64,000 bases of DNA from NCBI GenBank assembly GCA_024180945.1, contig JAKSGN010000037.1, positions 2,609,501 through 2,673,500 on the forward strand. Reading direction: 5' to 3'. Origin of the DNA: Macrophomina tecta (lineage: Eukaryota > Ascomycota > Dothideomycetes > Botryosphaeriales > Botryosphaeriaceae). Position 1 is the stretch's first letter. The number at the start of each line of letters is the position of its first letter. The notes under the pieces were generated by a model. The model made no database searches and was not told the DNA's origin. It saw only the letters and a program-made list of their open reading frames with translations. Below, piece by piece: positions 12,130 to 22,690 of the stretch. The position numbers and the translations under genes are program-made.

Positions 12130-12360
12130 AACTTATTAAAACGAGTTAAGATAAAGAGAGATAAAAAAAAATTATTACTTATCTATAAGTATTACTTATT
12201 ATACTTATTTATAGAAGAATACTTAAGACTTAGCTTATTTTTAGTAGAAGATTTATATCTAGTTAGGTATAAGTCTCTATATATATAAACTAGAAACTTA
12301 TACCTAGCTAGATATAAGCTTTTTAGTATCTTAGTATTTTTCTTTACTTTAACTAATTCT
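12130..12360. repeat. Segment with paired 22-bp palindromes
   Basis: Two palindromes about 45 bp apart (12252-12273 and 12297-12318), arms CTTATAYCTA/TAGRTATAAG, lie inside the gag-pol spacer region of gypsy D. The arrangement resembles the pair at 2442-2513 in inverted orientation. It may be a small inserted repeat or solo LTR fragment. Confidence 0.4.
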
Positions 12361-13989
12361 TCTAAAGAATCTTTATCTTTATTCTCTATACGTACTAGTG
12401 CGAAATACTATATCTATAACTTTATATTACTAGCTTCTACTAGGACTTTATTCTTTTTTATAGTTATTATATAGGCCTAAGCTTCTATATACCCGGTTCT
12501 ACTTAGTCTTTTAGATACTTTTTATTATCTTTATTATCTACTTTCTTAACTCTTAGCTAAATATTAATCTTCTAGTAGCTAAGCGATTTATCACGCTAAT
12601 TTATATAGAAGATAATCTTTACCTTATTTAGTATTAAGTATATCTAATATAAAACTCTTCTATTAGTCTAATACTATAGCCCAAAGCTAGTAAACTATAT
12701 CTATAGAGTACTAATAATAGTATTAATACTACTATACTCTAGTATAAAGAAGGTAACTGGAAAGTTTAATAATCTAAGCTATAGATAAATAAATAAAATA
12801 AATCTAATAAAGTCTACTACTAGACTTATAATAAATATAACTTTATAGGTTTTAATTCTTTTTAGTAGAATTTCTATAAAGAGGCTATATTTCTTAACTA
12901 TATTTTTAGAAATTATATTTACCTCTAACCTAGTATTAAAGAGAATATTAATTATCTAATCTATATATAGATCTACTAAACCTCTACTAATAGAGTAAGT
13001 CTTTATTATTAGTACTTAGTCTATTATATTATATAAATTATAAGCTTTCGAGCTACTTATTCTTTCTAGGCTTATTATTAAGTTTATAGTTATTAATTAT
13101 AACATCGCTACTTCTTAAGATTTTATTTTTTAGAAGTATAGCTAAGCTACTCTTATTAATTATATCTAGTATATTACTTTATATCTAGAGCTTTAAGCTT
13201 TCTTTACCGTATTATATATCTTATTTTATTTAGTATATACTCGAAAAAGTTTTTCGTATAGCTCTATTACCTCGAGTAGCCTTTATATAGCTAGGCTAAT
13301 AATCGATTCGATATCTTCTAGCTAATTTTCTATAGTAGGTAAGGTCTATAATCTTTTCGAGCTTATTTTATAGCCCTCAGGCATATACTAATTACGTAGA
13401 GACTTTATACTAGTACTTAGCTTATCTTATATAAAATTCTCTACTTCTCTTACTTATTTCTCTAGTATTCTTTCTACTTTATTATTATTAATTTCTTAAA
13501 TATATCCAGGCCTAAATTCTTTAATAGTATCTAGGTACTTCTTTCTAATATCTTTATTAGGTATAGGCCTCTTTTTCTTACTAGTATAGTTCGGCTACTT
13601 CTTTATTACCCGTACTAGGTTTTTATTAAAGTCTAGACTAAAAATATCTTACGTATTAGTCTAGAGTTTAAAGTTCTTTATTTCTAACTTATTATTTATC
13701 TAGGATTAGTTAGTGTCTAAAATACTCTTTATTATTATAAATTTTTTATTCTTCTTAGAATAACCTACTTTAGTCGCTCTAGCTTTAAATATTTAAAGCT
13801 TATTATTATATTCTAAAGCTAACGGCCGATTCGTTAGACCATACAACTACCTAAAATAGAATTATTATTTATTATTCTAATACTAGTGGCCTTAGTCTCG
13901 ACTATATATTATATCTTTATATTTTTTAGGCTAATAATGCTTTTTCCCATATTCTCTATAGTAAAAGCTATTATTAGGTAGTTCTAAAC

Positions 13990-15365
13990 TAAAAGTTTTA
14001 GTTTTAAGAATTACCTCTATTTCCTCTAAGTATATTAAATTAATTTCGTAAGTAATTAGATATAAGCTTAATTATAAAGCGCGCCCTTAATAGAATATTA
14101 TTATAAATTAAATAGTTTAAAATCTTATCTAGAATTTCCTTAGCTAAAGTAATTAAAAAGTACTTTTTTATACTAATCGCTAAGTTCTTAAGTTACTTAG
14201 CTAGAGTATTAACTTTTTTATTAGTTAATATTCTTAAACTTAATAAGGTCTATTATAGGGCTATCTATTAATATAATAAACTAGTTTAAACGATTAGTCT
14301 AGTTTTTTATATATTAGTATACTTTTTTTAGTTTTCTAAGCTCCTAAGTATTCTAAGTAGGGTAAGATTAATATACTAATCTTTTCTAAGAAGCTTTATA
14401 TATAATTCTTTTAATATAAGCTTCTTATTTAAATAAGTCTTAATAGTCTTATAATTATAGATATATAAGCTTTTCTAGTTAATTTAGTATTTTTTAAAAA
14501 GAAATACTAATATTTTCTATAGTATTTCTTAAAGAAATAACTTAGTCTACTCTTAAGAAAAAATCTTATCTTTCTCTAAAAGACTCTAAGAAATTATATA
14601 AAAGAAAACTAAGTACTATTATAGTCTAAATATAGTTTTTCTCTACTTTTTCTAGTTCTTATACTTTATATATTTATATAGTATTTTCTTACGAAATAGT
14701 ATTTTACATTTATTATAGTTCTAGTATTTATATAGTATAAATCTTCTTAAGGACTTCTAATTACAGTCTTTAAATATACGTATCTTTTAGATAGACTCTA
14801 TGATAAAGTTCTTATAGTAGTACGGTATATACTCTACTATTTCACTCTTCGAGTAGCTATTATTATTAGCAAAATACTCGAAGTTCTTAAAGAACTTTAA
14901 TATATTAGTTTTATTAAAGATAGATATATTTCTTAAACTAGATATCGAAAAAGTCTTACTATATTATATATCTAATAAGTTCTTCCTTAATAATTAATAA
15001 AGCTAGTTAAAGATAAGAGAGATTTATTTATTTTTACTTATTATAGTACTTAAGTGCAGTAAAGTGGCTTAATTATTCTAAGATACTACTATTATAGGTA
15101 GTATAGAATTATCGCTTATTCTTATACTAGAGAAATCTATAGGATCGCTTATTAATTGAGCTATTTAAAGAATAACGGGTTAGTTTCTTAGATCTAATAA
15201 ATCTTTAGATTCTAATAAATCTAAATTACTACTAACTATTACACGCCTACGAAGGTAATAGTCTAAAAACTTATATACTAATAAATAAAATAAAAATCTA
15301 AATCCTATTATTATTTCTAGTATAAGATAATAAAGCCTTTTTATAAAGTCTTTATCTATACCCAA
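13990..15365 (-). pseudogene. Gypsy D gag remnant
   Basis: An ATG-started minus frame from 15365 gives 61 residues (MGIDKDFIKRLYYLI...) to a TAG at a RIP-compatible site, then continues. It reads through ILKFFKNFEYFANNNSYSKS, VEYIPYYYKNFI and RIFKDCNxKSLRRF, and then a long Leu/Lys-rich helix. The block 'F..NF...A......S..E.V..IP.Y' is the pattern of fungal gypsy gag (retrotrans_gag fold). Some frameshifts are possible beyond 14300. Confidence 0.55.
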
Positions 15366-15900
15366 GCTATTAATAATAAGCTCGGCAAGGCTATTCTTAG
15401 TAATATAAATTTTAACTCTAAAAGTAATAAACTGTAGCTAGTTAGAGTATATAGTTATAACTCTATTATTTTTATATACCTTTATATAACGCTTCTTATT
15501 TATAGTTATCTACGATAAAGTAGAACTTTTCTTAAAATTCTTAAAAGTACTATAGCCTAAGTCGCTTCTATATAGGGTAATACTCGGGCTATATTTCTCT
15601 AGGATTAAACTAATTTCCTCGGAGAGACTTATATCTAACTAGGTATAAGTCTCCTAGCTCTTAATACTAGATTTTTCTCTTATTTTTATATACTTCTAAG
15701 CTTTTTTTCTTCTTTAAAGTACTCACTATAAGTCTTTTAACTATCTAGTAGCTATACTAGCCCTCTATATTAGGCTTTAAATTTATTAACGGAAAGAACA
15801 TTTTATAAAAGAGTATCTAGTAAGCTAGAGAATAAAGATAACTAAAACTATATAAAAGATAAGAAGAAATAAAAGAAGAGTTTAAAATAATTCTATTATA
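15366..15900. other. Unassigned AT-rich stretch, probable 5' LTR region of gypsy D
   Basis: It sits between gag of element D and the LINE-1 remnant, where the D 5' LTR should be. It contains one 22-bp palindrome (15628-15649). I found no coding frame and no convincing match to the 2056-2640 segment. Confidence 0.35.
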
Positions 15901-16480
15901 TAGCGTCTCGTAGACGATCGAGTAGAATACTAAAACTAAAAGAACCTAATTTAAAAGAAAAAGAATTATTACTTTTATATACTCTATAAGTATACTATAA
16001 AGTAGTATCTAAATATTATTATTTCTTTTTTATTTTAAGGGTTATTCTACTTCTTTTATAGTAGTAAATATTACCTATTATTATACTTTTATAGCCGTAT
16101 TATAAAGTCTTTTTATAGTAGAGGGCCTTCTTCTAACTCGCTAATTAGAGTTCTCTTTTTAAAGTTATTTATTAGAGTCTTCTCTTTTTATATAGAAAGA
16201 ACTATTTCTTACCTTAACTAGCTTATCTACTTTCTATTCTATAATACCGCCTAAAGTTATTATCGATCTAAACTAAGTCTAGTATAGATAGAAAGTTAGA
16301 ACTACTACTACTTTTTTCTTTACTATTCTAAAGTAATTTAGTTTAAAAATATTAATAATACTAAAGTCTCTTAGGTCTTCGTTATTAAAAATACTATACT
16401 ATACTATTATATTTTCTCTAGGTTTACTTAGATACTTTTTAGTCTTCTACTTATTTTACTTTTTAATTATTACCTCTAGT
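15900..16480 (-). pseudogene. LINE-1 ORF2, beginning of the endonuclease region
   Basis: The minus frame reads LRDFSIINIFKLNYF and VVVVLTFYLYxTxFRSIITL. This fits the N-terminal 'LAVLAISEPH... HxxWTxxxP' part of the apurinic-like endonuclease of Tad1 LINEs. It breaks off near 15900, so the reverse transcriptase is missing. Confidence 0.45.
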
Positions 16481-16499
16481 ATTCTCTTATATACTAGGT

Positions 16500-17707
16500 A
16501 TTCCCAATTATTAGCCTAATATAGGCCGCTATATACTATATATATCTTAGGGCTAGTTAAGTAGTCCGTAGCTTTATAGCCGTACTTAGTATACCTCGCA
16601 TATCTTTTCTTATCCCTATATCTTAAGTTCGAGATAGTCGTAGCTCTAGTACTAAAAGTATTAGTATAGTCTAGATTAGTACTTAAAAGTACTAGTATAC
16701 GCTATCTTATCTTCTATATTAATAATTTAGCGAGCTAAAAGCTCGTCTACCTTACTCTTCTTTACTAAGTAAATTATCGCTAAGCTATATAGTTATCTAC
16801 TTACTCTACTTAGCTATTATACTTATATTACTTCTATACTATTTTCTTTCCTAATAACCTAGTAGGTATTTATTCTAAACGCTATTCGCTTCTTGTTAAA
16901 GACTACTATTTTATTAATATTATTAATCTTTACTAGGTACTACTATAGGCCCTATATTCTAGTATCTCGAAAAGCGTTATCTAGCTAGTCTATATTTATT
17001 CTTATCTTCTTCTTATTTCTCTTATAATAAAAGAGAAAGCGTACTTTAGTTAGTTTACTTAGACTCTATATTAGCCTATAGTACTTAATATTCTTCGTTA
17101 TCTCTTAGCTCTTAAGCGCCTTTTAGAAACATATACGAATATCCCCTACTTTAGTAATATTAAATTCTATATTAGTTAGATTAAGTTTAATATAAGCTAC
17201 CTTTACTAGCGTCGTAGTTAGTATAATAGTAGCGCTTAGTAAAGTACCCCTACTAACTTAATTTGGTAGTAAATCTCTATAAAGAATACTCGTGTAGGTA
17301 ATACTATTCTAGATCTATAAAGTAGTGCTTCTACGCGTAATCTTAATAAGTTTTAATATTTCTTTCTTTAGTTTAGAAATCTACTTTATTAGCTATTTAC
17401 GTACTTCTTAGGACTATTAGAGTTTTTTAGTTAGGCTCTTAATCTAATCTTTATTTTTCGTATATTATATCGTTAGGCGCTTATTCTGGTCAGAGATTAC
17501 CTCTAGTAGGTCGATAATATTATCGAGAGTAATTTTCTTAGTTAATTTCCTCGGCTTAGCTAGGCGAGATGAAGCCTTAGTGGACGGTTTTCCACGGTAA
17601 AGAGCTCGATAGTTGGTACGGTCGATCTAGCGGAGTAAGACGCGCTCCGACGCGTCCGCGACGCGTCTATCTCTACCCGCACCTTCTTCGGCCGACGCCG
17701 CCGGCAT
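16500..17707 (-). pseudogene. LINE-1 ORF1 (coiled coil and CCHC zinc knuckles)
   Basis: The ATG is at 17707 (MPAASAEEGAG...). Then comes a coiled coil (DNIIDLLEVISDQNKRLT), a gag-like central domain (TRIQGLxxYLVKINNINKIV; SLAIIYLVKKSKVDELLA), and two CCHC knuckles near 16560-16650 in which Cys reads Tyr or Phe (YxYFxYxSYDYLELKI). This order is that of Tad1-type LINE ORF1 nucleic-acid-binding proteins. About a dozen stops lie at Trp or Gln positions. The same blocks recur in LINE-2 ORF1. Confidence 0.7.
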
Positions 17708-17939
17708 TGCAGCCAGCTTTTATTTTTTTTTTCGAGATTCGAGATTCGATATTCGTAAAGATCTAATAATACCTCTTCTAAGCCAGCAGAAGAGTCCGAC
17801 TGGGGTGGGCCGAGGAGTGGTGGAACACGTTATACATTGAGCTGACTAAGCAGAGATAGTGCGATAGACAGGCTGCCTTCGTTCCATCAGAAAATACGCA
17901 AGCTAGAGCAAGTCTTTAAAGCAGAGAAAATTCAAATGA

Positions 17940-18344
17940 AGCCCAACGAAAGGAGGTCTTGATTTTGTTCGGTATAAAGATGTTGCTTATGACCAACATC
18001 TCTTCCCTTATCTTCGCCAATTACGCAAAGGTTACCCCAACAGACGCATTTTTGTTCCAGAGGACAATGTGGGAGTCCACCACAAGGCACGCAATATGCG
18101 TGCCAGACAGACCAAAGAGCTGGAAAAGGAGCAAATCTACTTCTTGGACTGGCCTGTGAATTCACCTGATTTGCACCCAATTGAGGCACTCCACCACGAG
18201 GAAAAGAGCATCCTCACACAGTACAAAGTTACCTCTGACAGCAAGAAGGCAAAGCAGGATGCAAAAGAGTACTTGCGCATGCTTTGGCAGGAGGATCCGG
18301 TGGTCAACAAAATTATGATGAAGGCATCAAACAGTGAATATTAA
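17940..18344 (+). pseudogene. DDE transposase C-terminal fragment (Tc1/mariner superfamily)
   Basis: An open frame of 134 codons after a TGA at 17937 has no ATG until 18069. It contains a DDE_3-type catalytic half: a beta-strand with VPEDNVGVHHKAR (second catalytic Asp), then LDWPVNSPDLHPIE (catalytic Glu), about 39 residues apart by hand count. It ends with a helical, Lys-rich tail and TAA at 18344. The N-terminal helix-turn-helix half and first Asp are absent upstream. Base composition is normal with no RIP, unlike most repeats here, so it is either single-copy or recent. Members of this superfamily cut and paste DNA in the nucleus. Confidence 0.7.
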
Positions 18345-19112
18345 CGCAGGATTCAGCTGGCAAATAGCCATGGTTTTGAAAACACCTCGGATGCATAGAT
18401 AGCAGGCAACATACAAAGTGCAAATGCAGCTTTCTGGGATGACCTACGTAAGTGTAGACGGACAACCAGTGGCAGCAGATTGAGGGTCCAGCGCTCGGTT
18501 TCGCTTACCTGTTCCGGCCATGTGATTTCATTCAAGATGCACTTCAATAAGTATGACGTTGTGGCAACCCACTTACCCAATCATCGTATTAGAAGACTAA
18601 CGGAGAACCACTTGCACGTTCAATTGGGATCTCACAGATGCAGTAATGTTAGGAATCGAACGTCTCTATTATGACTCCCTGCGCACCTATTCTTTCCAAC
18701 AGGTGCCATGATTCTACTTACGTCATGCTCTGATGATGATTCATACGCCCCGTCGGCCTCCGCGGACCATAGGGAAGAGAACGCTATAGTTTGCGCTACA
18801 CTACATTGGGATCACGGTTCATCCAACCGTTAATGGTCTGCCTGTAGCTAAAGCTTGGTAATCGTTCTGCTGCTGAGTAAGCGCATGTGATCCTAGCCAC
18901 GATGACGAACTTCTGCACGTCTGAGAAACGAGCTCAGACGTTGCATTTTTCAACTACGCTAAATATGTTCGCGGTAATAAAGCCGCTATTCGAATACATA
19001 ATATGTAGGAATCTTCGCGCATCACCCAGTCCCACGCCGAGCCCTTCGGTAAGTCTGCATAATCTTTCAGCATCGTTTTCCCATTTAGCCGTGAGCAATT
19101 CCTCATTACGCA
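18345..19112. other. Intergenic region upstream of the dehydrogenase gene
   Basis: Normal composition. Short frames exist (for example 18480-18674, 64 codons) but show no recognisable domain and overlap frames on the other strand. It presumably contains the promoter of the gene at 19113; no unambiguous TATA box or CCAAT element stands out. Confidence 0.6.
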
Positions 19113-20135
19113 ATGTCGGACCAAAGCTACTCTCCGACCATGCGGGCCGTCGTCGTCTCGAAATTTGGCGGACCCGAAGCTCTCACTTTTCAGACAGTCC
19201 CAACACCATTCCCGCAAGCCGGCTACGCCACGATCAAGATCAAAGCTTTCGGAGTCAATCATGCCGAGCTGCATATGCGCCGCGGTGAGTGGGCAGAGGC
19301 AATGCCTATCATTGGTATCGAGTGCGTGGGCGTTGTATTCGCTTGCCCCGGCGGCGAGTTCGAGGTCGGGACGCCGGTTGCGGCGGTCATGGGCGGACTG
19401 GGGAGAACGATCAACGGAAGTTACGCCGAGTACACGAATGCCCGAGTCAGCAACGTGGTCCCACTGGGGACGAAGGAGGAGGATGTCGGGCTGGGGTGGG
19501 CCCAAGTGGCGGCGATTCCGGAATCGTACGCTACAGCCTGGACGTGTCTTTTCAGGAATTTAGAGGTCGAAGAAGGGCAAAGACTGCTGATCAGAGGAGC
19601 GACGTCGGCTTTTGGACAGGCAGCGATCAATCTGGCTGTGCAGGCGGGCGTTCGTGTCGTTGGGACAACAAGGAAGGAGGAGCGAGTTGAGGAGCTAATG
19701 AAGCTTGGAGTCAAGGACGTGTTTCTCGAGGGTCCGGATCTTTCCCAACGCGCACAAGACGCAAGGAAGGAGAAATTTGACGCTGTTCTGAACCTGGTCG
19801 GAAATAGCGTCCTCCTGGACTCGCTCGAACTCGTGCGTCGCGGAGGCAGAGTATGTCTCGCTGGCTTCTTGGGTGGGTTAGCGCCTATTGCAGATTTCAA
19901 TCCGCTGCTGCAGATGCCTTCGGGGGTGCACTTTAGCTTCTTCGGCAGCTTTGTCTTTGGGACTCCGGAGTTTCCGCTTGATGATGTACCCCTCCAGTCG
20001 ATAGTCAGAGCAGTTGCTGAGAATAAGTTCACCGCGGCGCCTTCCAGGGTTTTTCAGTTTGAGGAAATTCAGGAGGCTCATCGAACAATGGAGGCAAGCG
20101 CGGCGAACGGCAAGATGGTTGTCGTACTGCCCTGA
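19113..20135 (+). CDS. Quinone oxidoreductase-type medium-chain dehydrogenase/reductase
   Basis: A 340-residue, intronless protein of the medium-chain dehydrogenase/reductase superfamily, predicted to reduce quinones, enones or similar carbonyls with NADPH in the cytosol. The GroES-like N-terminal half (10-130) has FGVNHAELHMRRGEW (47-60) with Asn49 where zinc alcohol dehydrogenases carry a metal-binding Cys, and no structural-zinc Cys cluster, so it is of the zinc-independent type. GIECVGVV (68-75) follows. The Rossmann fold has GATSAFGQA (162-170), the AxxGxxG form, and TTRKEER (185-191) for the cofactor phosphate; GGRVCLAGF is at 244-252. Length is typical. The first ATG (19113) has G at -3; a second in-frame ATG at 19140 (Met10) has ACC before it and matches the usual family start, so translation may begin there. 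No RIP changes are visible. The neighbours are only transposon remnants, so no pathway is implied. Confidence 0.9.
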   Translation: MSDQSYSPTMRAVVVSKFGGPEALTFQTVPTPFPQAGYATIKIKAFGVNHAELHMRRGEWAEAMPIIGIECVGVVFACPGGEFEVGTPVAAVMGGLGRTINGSYAEYTNARVSNVVPLGTKEEDVGLGWAQVAAIPESYATAWTCLFRNLEVEEGQRLLIRGATSAFGQAAINLAVQAGVRVVGTTRKEERVEELMKLGVKDVFLEGPDLSQRAQDARKEKFDAVLNLVGNSVLLDSLELVRRGGRVCLAGFLGGLAPIADFNPLLQMPSGVHFSFFGSFVFGTPEFPLDDVPLQSIVRAVAENKFTAAPSRVFQFEEIQEAHRTMEASAANGKMVVVLP

Positions 20136-20420
20136 ACGCGATATTTTAGATTCAGCTTCGTCGAACACTATCTCCAGATAGCAATTGTTGGCGTTAGCAA
20201 CTGTGAAACAGAATAACGGGTGCTTCTCCCAGAGCCGAAAGAGAAGAGAGGTGCATTCATCTACAATCACTGGACAAACCTCTGCGCGAGTCGCGTACCA
20301 AGGCGATCACCCCAATGAAAATCAAAGTCACTTTTTTTTACGCACGCTTCCTGAAGCTCGTAGTAAGTTGCTATCAAGTTAGAATTGATTAGAGAGATCG
20401 ATTTTCGCGTTAGTTTCGCG
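20136..20420. other. 3' flank of the dehydrogenase gene
   Basis: Normal composition, no recognisable gene. It includes the presumed terminator of the dehydrogenase gene and the 3' end of the Tc1-like element, whose inverted repeat I could not define. Confidence 0.5.
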
Positions 20421-20661
20421 CTAGCACTTCGTATGCCAGCCCTCTGCCTGGATAACTGCCTCACACCTCCGCCTCATATTACCCAATACATTGTCAAATA
20501 ATGACTACGGTAATGCCTCACACGCCTCTTGTGATGCCTCCCCAAGCTTCTCTCTAATCTGTTCTATATTTCCATATAGTTCATTAAGCTCTGGATGGAG
20601 TTTTAAGACCATAGCCTTAAGGTGAAACCAGAGGTGTTCCATAGGATTGAGATCTGGACTA
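20421..20661 (-). pseudogene. Tc1-like transposase, C-terminal fragment
   Basis: The minus frame reads SPDLNPMEHLWFHLKAMV, then LNELYGNIEQIREKLGE, and ends MRRRCEAVIQAEGWHTKC with a stop at 20421-20423. SPDLNPxE carries the catalytic Glu of Tc1/mariner transposases and the ending is the family's usual one. There is one internal TAG (20505-20507) at a Trp-compatible position. The gene is cut exactly at SPDL by the Fot1/pogo element at 20662. It continues in frame on the other side (22513 onward). Confidence 0.8.
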
Positions 20662-22510
20662 ACGTGTCAGATAAGCGAGTGGGTCAGACAAGCGAGTGGG
20701 CCACCCTACCAAACCTCAACCACTTTAAGTACAAACAACTCCCCAACGCCTTCTAAAATCAACTATCTCTAATATGTAGTCTATTCTACAGTAGTCTCCG
20801 CATCTTTTTGACATGTACGAGAATTATGTCCTGTTTCGCCGTACTACCCACATCGCCGTCGTTTTCTCGCTGGCCCTTCCGATTGCGCACCACTTTGGCG
20901 TGTTTCCCGCGAAATCTGCTGGTTAACAGTAGCTCTATCGATTAAATCCTAGCCCTCTTAGACCGTAAGAGTCCCTCGCTTTTAAATCCGCTTTTTTTAC
21001 CGCTTCTTACGTCGCGTTGCGGCCTCGTTTGCCCTTTAAAGATTCGCGACTTCCGCCTACAAAAGGATAGCTAAATACGCTATTATTTAAACCCCCTTAG
21101 CAAGCTAATTTAGCGCATTATTAATTAGCTTTAGTAAGCTATTTTAATATATTGCAATCTATTTTCTAATAACTTTAGTTTAATAGACTAATTTAGCTAG
21201 GTTATACGGTATTCAAGGGTCCTAAGTTACCGCCTCTACCTACGGGGGTGTCGGCGTCCGAAGCTTAACATTGAGCTTAGAAATCACGACCTCTAGATCG
21301 AGTAGAACTAGTCCTACGCCTTAGAACCCGCCTACGATATTCTACTACATAAATACGGCTTTAAATGCCATTTTAGATGTAGGTAGAAACTTAAGCTTTG
21401 TAATATAGTTAATATAGAATCGTATTAGCTCTTTAACCTACTTTTCGTACACCTTCTTAAAAAGCGTAAAATAACCTACATCGAGCGGCTAGAGAAGGTA
21501 CGATAAATACGTAGATATAAAGAGTATAATAATCTTACATTTCTAGTAGAACGCGTTGAATTCGGCCGAATTATAGCTCGCATGGCTATTAAGAATTAGA
21601 AGTTACTATACTCTAGTTATATAATTCTTTATATACTATTCGAAGTACTATAGCTACTATAGACTAAGCTCGTTTGTTATCTAGCTATTTTCGCTTAATG
21701 TAGTAATCTAATTACCTAGTACGTCATCGCTATACTAAATAGAAAGGTAGTATTATTTTTTAAAGACTATAAATAGTAAAATCGCCTAGCCTTCTATATT
21801 AACTTTCTAAATTACTATAACCTATTTATAATTACCTAGCTAAGCTAATTTTCATCGACTACGTTACTCGAATGCTATTATAACTATTCTAGTTAAAATT
21901 ATATCTATAAGAAAGCCGGCTTTATTAAAGTTATAGATATTTTTATTTATAATTCTATACTTCGCGATAGTATTCTATATAAGCTCAAACTATTATATAA
22001 TAAGTTTAGAATCTTTATATTTAGCTCTCTAGTAGTTATACTTACGATTTAGATATATTTTTAGCTCGGAAGTCTACTTTATAAAGTTAAAGGTCTATTT
22101 AATACTAACCTTACCTTTCAGTGTAATTAGCGAGTATGTTATTTACTATATCTTTAACAGCGCTGAGTCGGAGTAGAAATTCTTATAAGCCTAGGTCGAG
22201 AATATATTAAGTAATAATAAATTCCTTAAGATTAATAAGTTTTTAAGAATTAGGTATATATATAATCGCGTTATAAAGAAATCCCCTCGCGTTATCGCTT
22301 AAGTATATTTTAGAGAATATCGTATATCTTCGTAGTGCCCTAATTACTCTAGAATTAGTCTTAGTTAATAGCTTATATAGCTAGAGATACCCTATCTTTA
22401 GTATAAATTAATTAGAGATAAGTTAGTTAAGATATTATTAATAAAAAATAATATATCGCATTTTCTTTTTTTTTTAGGGGGGGGTTAGCCTACTCACTTA
22501 TCTAATATAT
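20662..22510 (-). mobile_element. Fot1/pogo-like DNA transposon, copy 1
   Basis: 1849 bp, bounded by TA at 20660-20661 and 22511-22512. The left terminal repeat ACGTGTCAGATAAGCGAG (20662 on) matches the inverted right end CTCACTTATCTAATATAT (22493-22510) apart from transitions of RIP type. The left terminus holds a direct double of AAGCGAGTGGG (20672-20682 and 20690-20700), a likely transposase-binding arrangement. The interior is colinear with copy 2 (61362-63211) in opposite orientation at high identity. The right end is more RIP-mutated than the left. Confidence 0.85.
20950..22330 (-). pseudogene. Fot1/pogo transposase remnant, copy 1
   Basis: Minus-strand counterpart of the transposase frame in copy 2. 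The most recognisable stretch is around 21230-21400, where the DNA matches 62520-62640 of copy 2, reading VGGF-x-G, LVLLDLE and FxVKLRTPTP-type C-terminal sequence. Stops and frameshifts are frequent, so no functional protein is possible. Confidence 0.6.
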
Positions 22511-22512
22511 TA

Positions 22513-22690
22513 TATTTTATTAGATTAATTGCATGTTTTAAGGTCTTCTTATATTATACTATATCACTTAGCTATAATTACTTATATAAGATCTCTACTA
22601 TAGAGGCTATATAGAATTCTACTATTATCTAGCTCTAAAATAAATAACTTTAAGTATAAATTCGAATTTCTTAGTCCTATAATATCTGCA
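22513..22690 (-). pseudogene. Tc1-like transposase, continuation upstream of the pogo insertion
   Basis: With the pogo element and one TA removed, the minus frame KKTLKHAINLIKY joins directly to SPDLNPMEHLW at 20661. This is what is expected just before the catalytic Glu motif of Tc1/mariner transposases. The sequence is heavily RIP-mutated here, unlike the 20421-20661 half. Confidence 0.55.

Larger units (their letters stand above)
2640..15365 (-). mobile_element. Gypsy element D, minus strand, split by Copia-1
   Basis: Read on the minus strand, this is a Ty3/gypsy element with gag (from 15365 leftward), reverse transcriptase (about 11560-11000), RNase H and integrase. The integrase runs to 9171 and resumes at 3305, on the other side of Copia-1 (3311-9165). 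Domain order gag-RT-RH-IN is typical of Metaviridae. All frames are broken by RIP. The LTRs could not be identified, so the outer limits are those of the recognisable internal region. Confidence 0.65.
15900..17800 (-). mobile_element. LINE-1, Tad1-like non-LTR element, 5' part
   Basis: The minus strand carries ORF1 (from 17707) and the beginning of ORF2 of a Tad1-like LINE. The sequence is cut off near 15900, where gypsy D begins, and I found no reverse transcriptase. The first ~130 bases of ORF1 and the 5' UTR keep normal CpA/TpG, while everything left of about 17560 is strongly RIP-mutated. A related but complete copy lies at 22690-28195. Confidence 0.65.

Noticed and set aside
18480..18674. 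64-codon plus-strand frame upstream of the dehydrogenase
   Set aside because: No recognisable motif, overlaps a frame of similar length on the other strand, and is not conserved in any pattern I know.
18954..19505. 183-codon minus-strand frame opposite the dehydrogenase start
   Set aside because: Shadow of the real gene; no domain, and the plus strand encodes a complete recognisable enzyme.
19113..20135. Dehydrogenase as part of a secondary-metabolite cluster
   Set aside because: No synthase, transporter or regulator lies within the window; all neighbours are transposon remnants.
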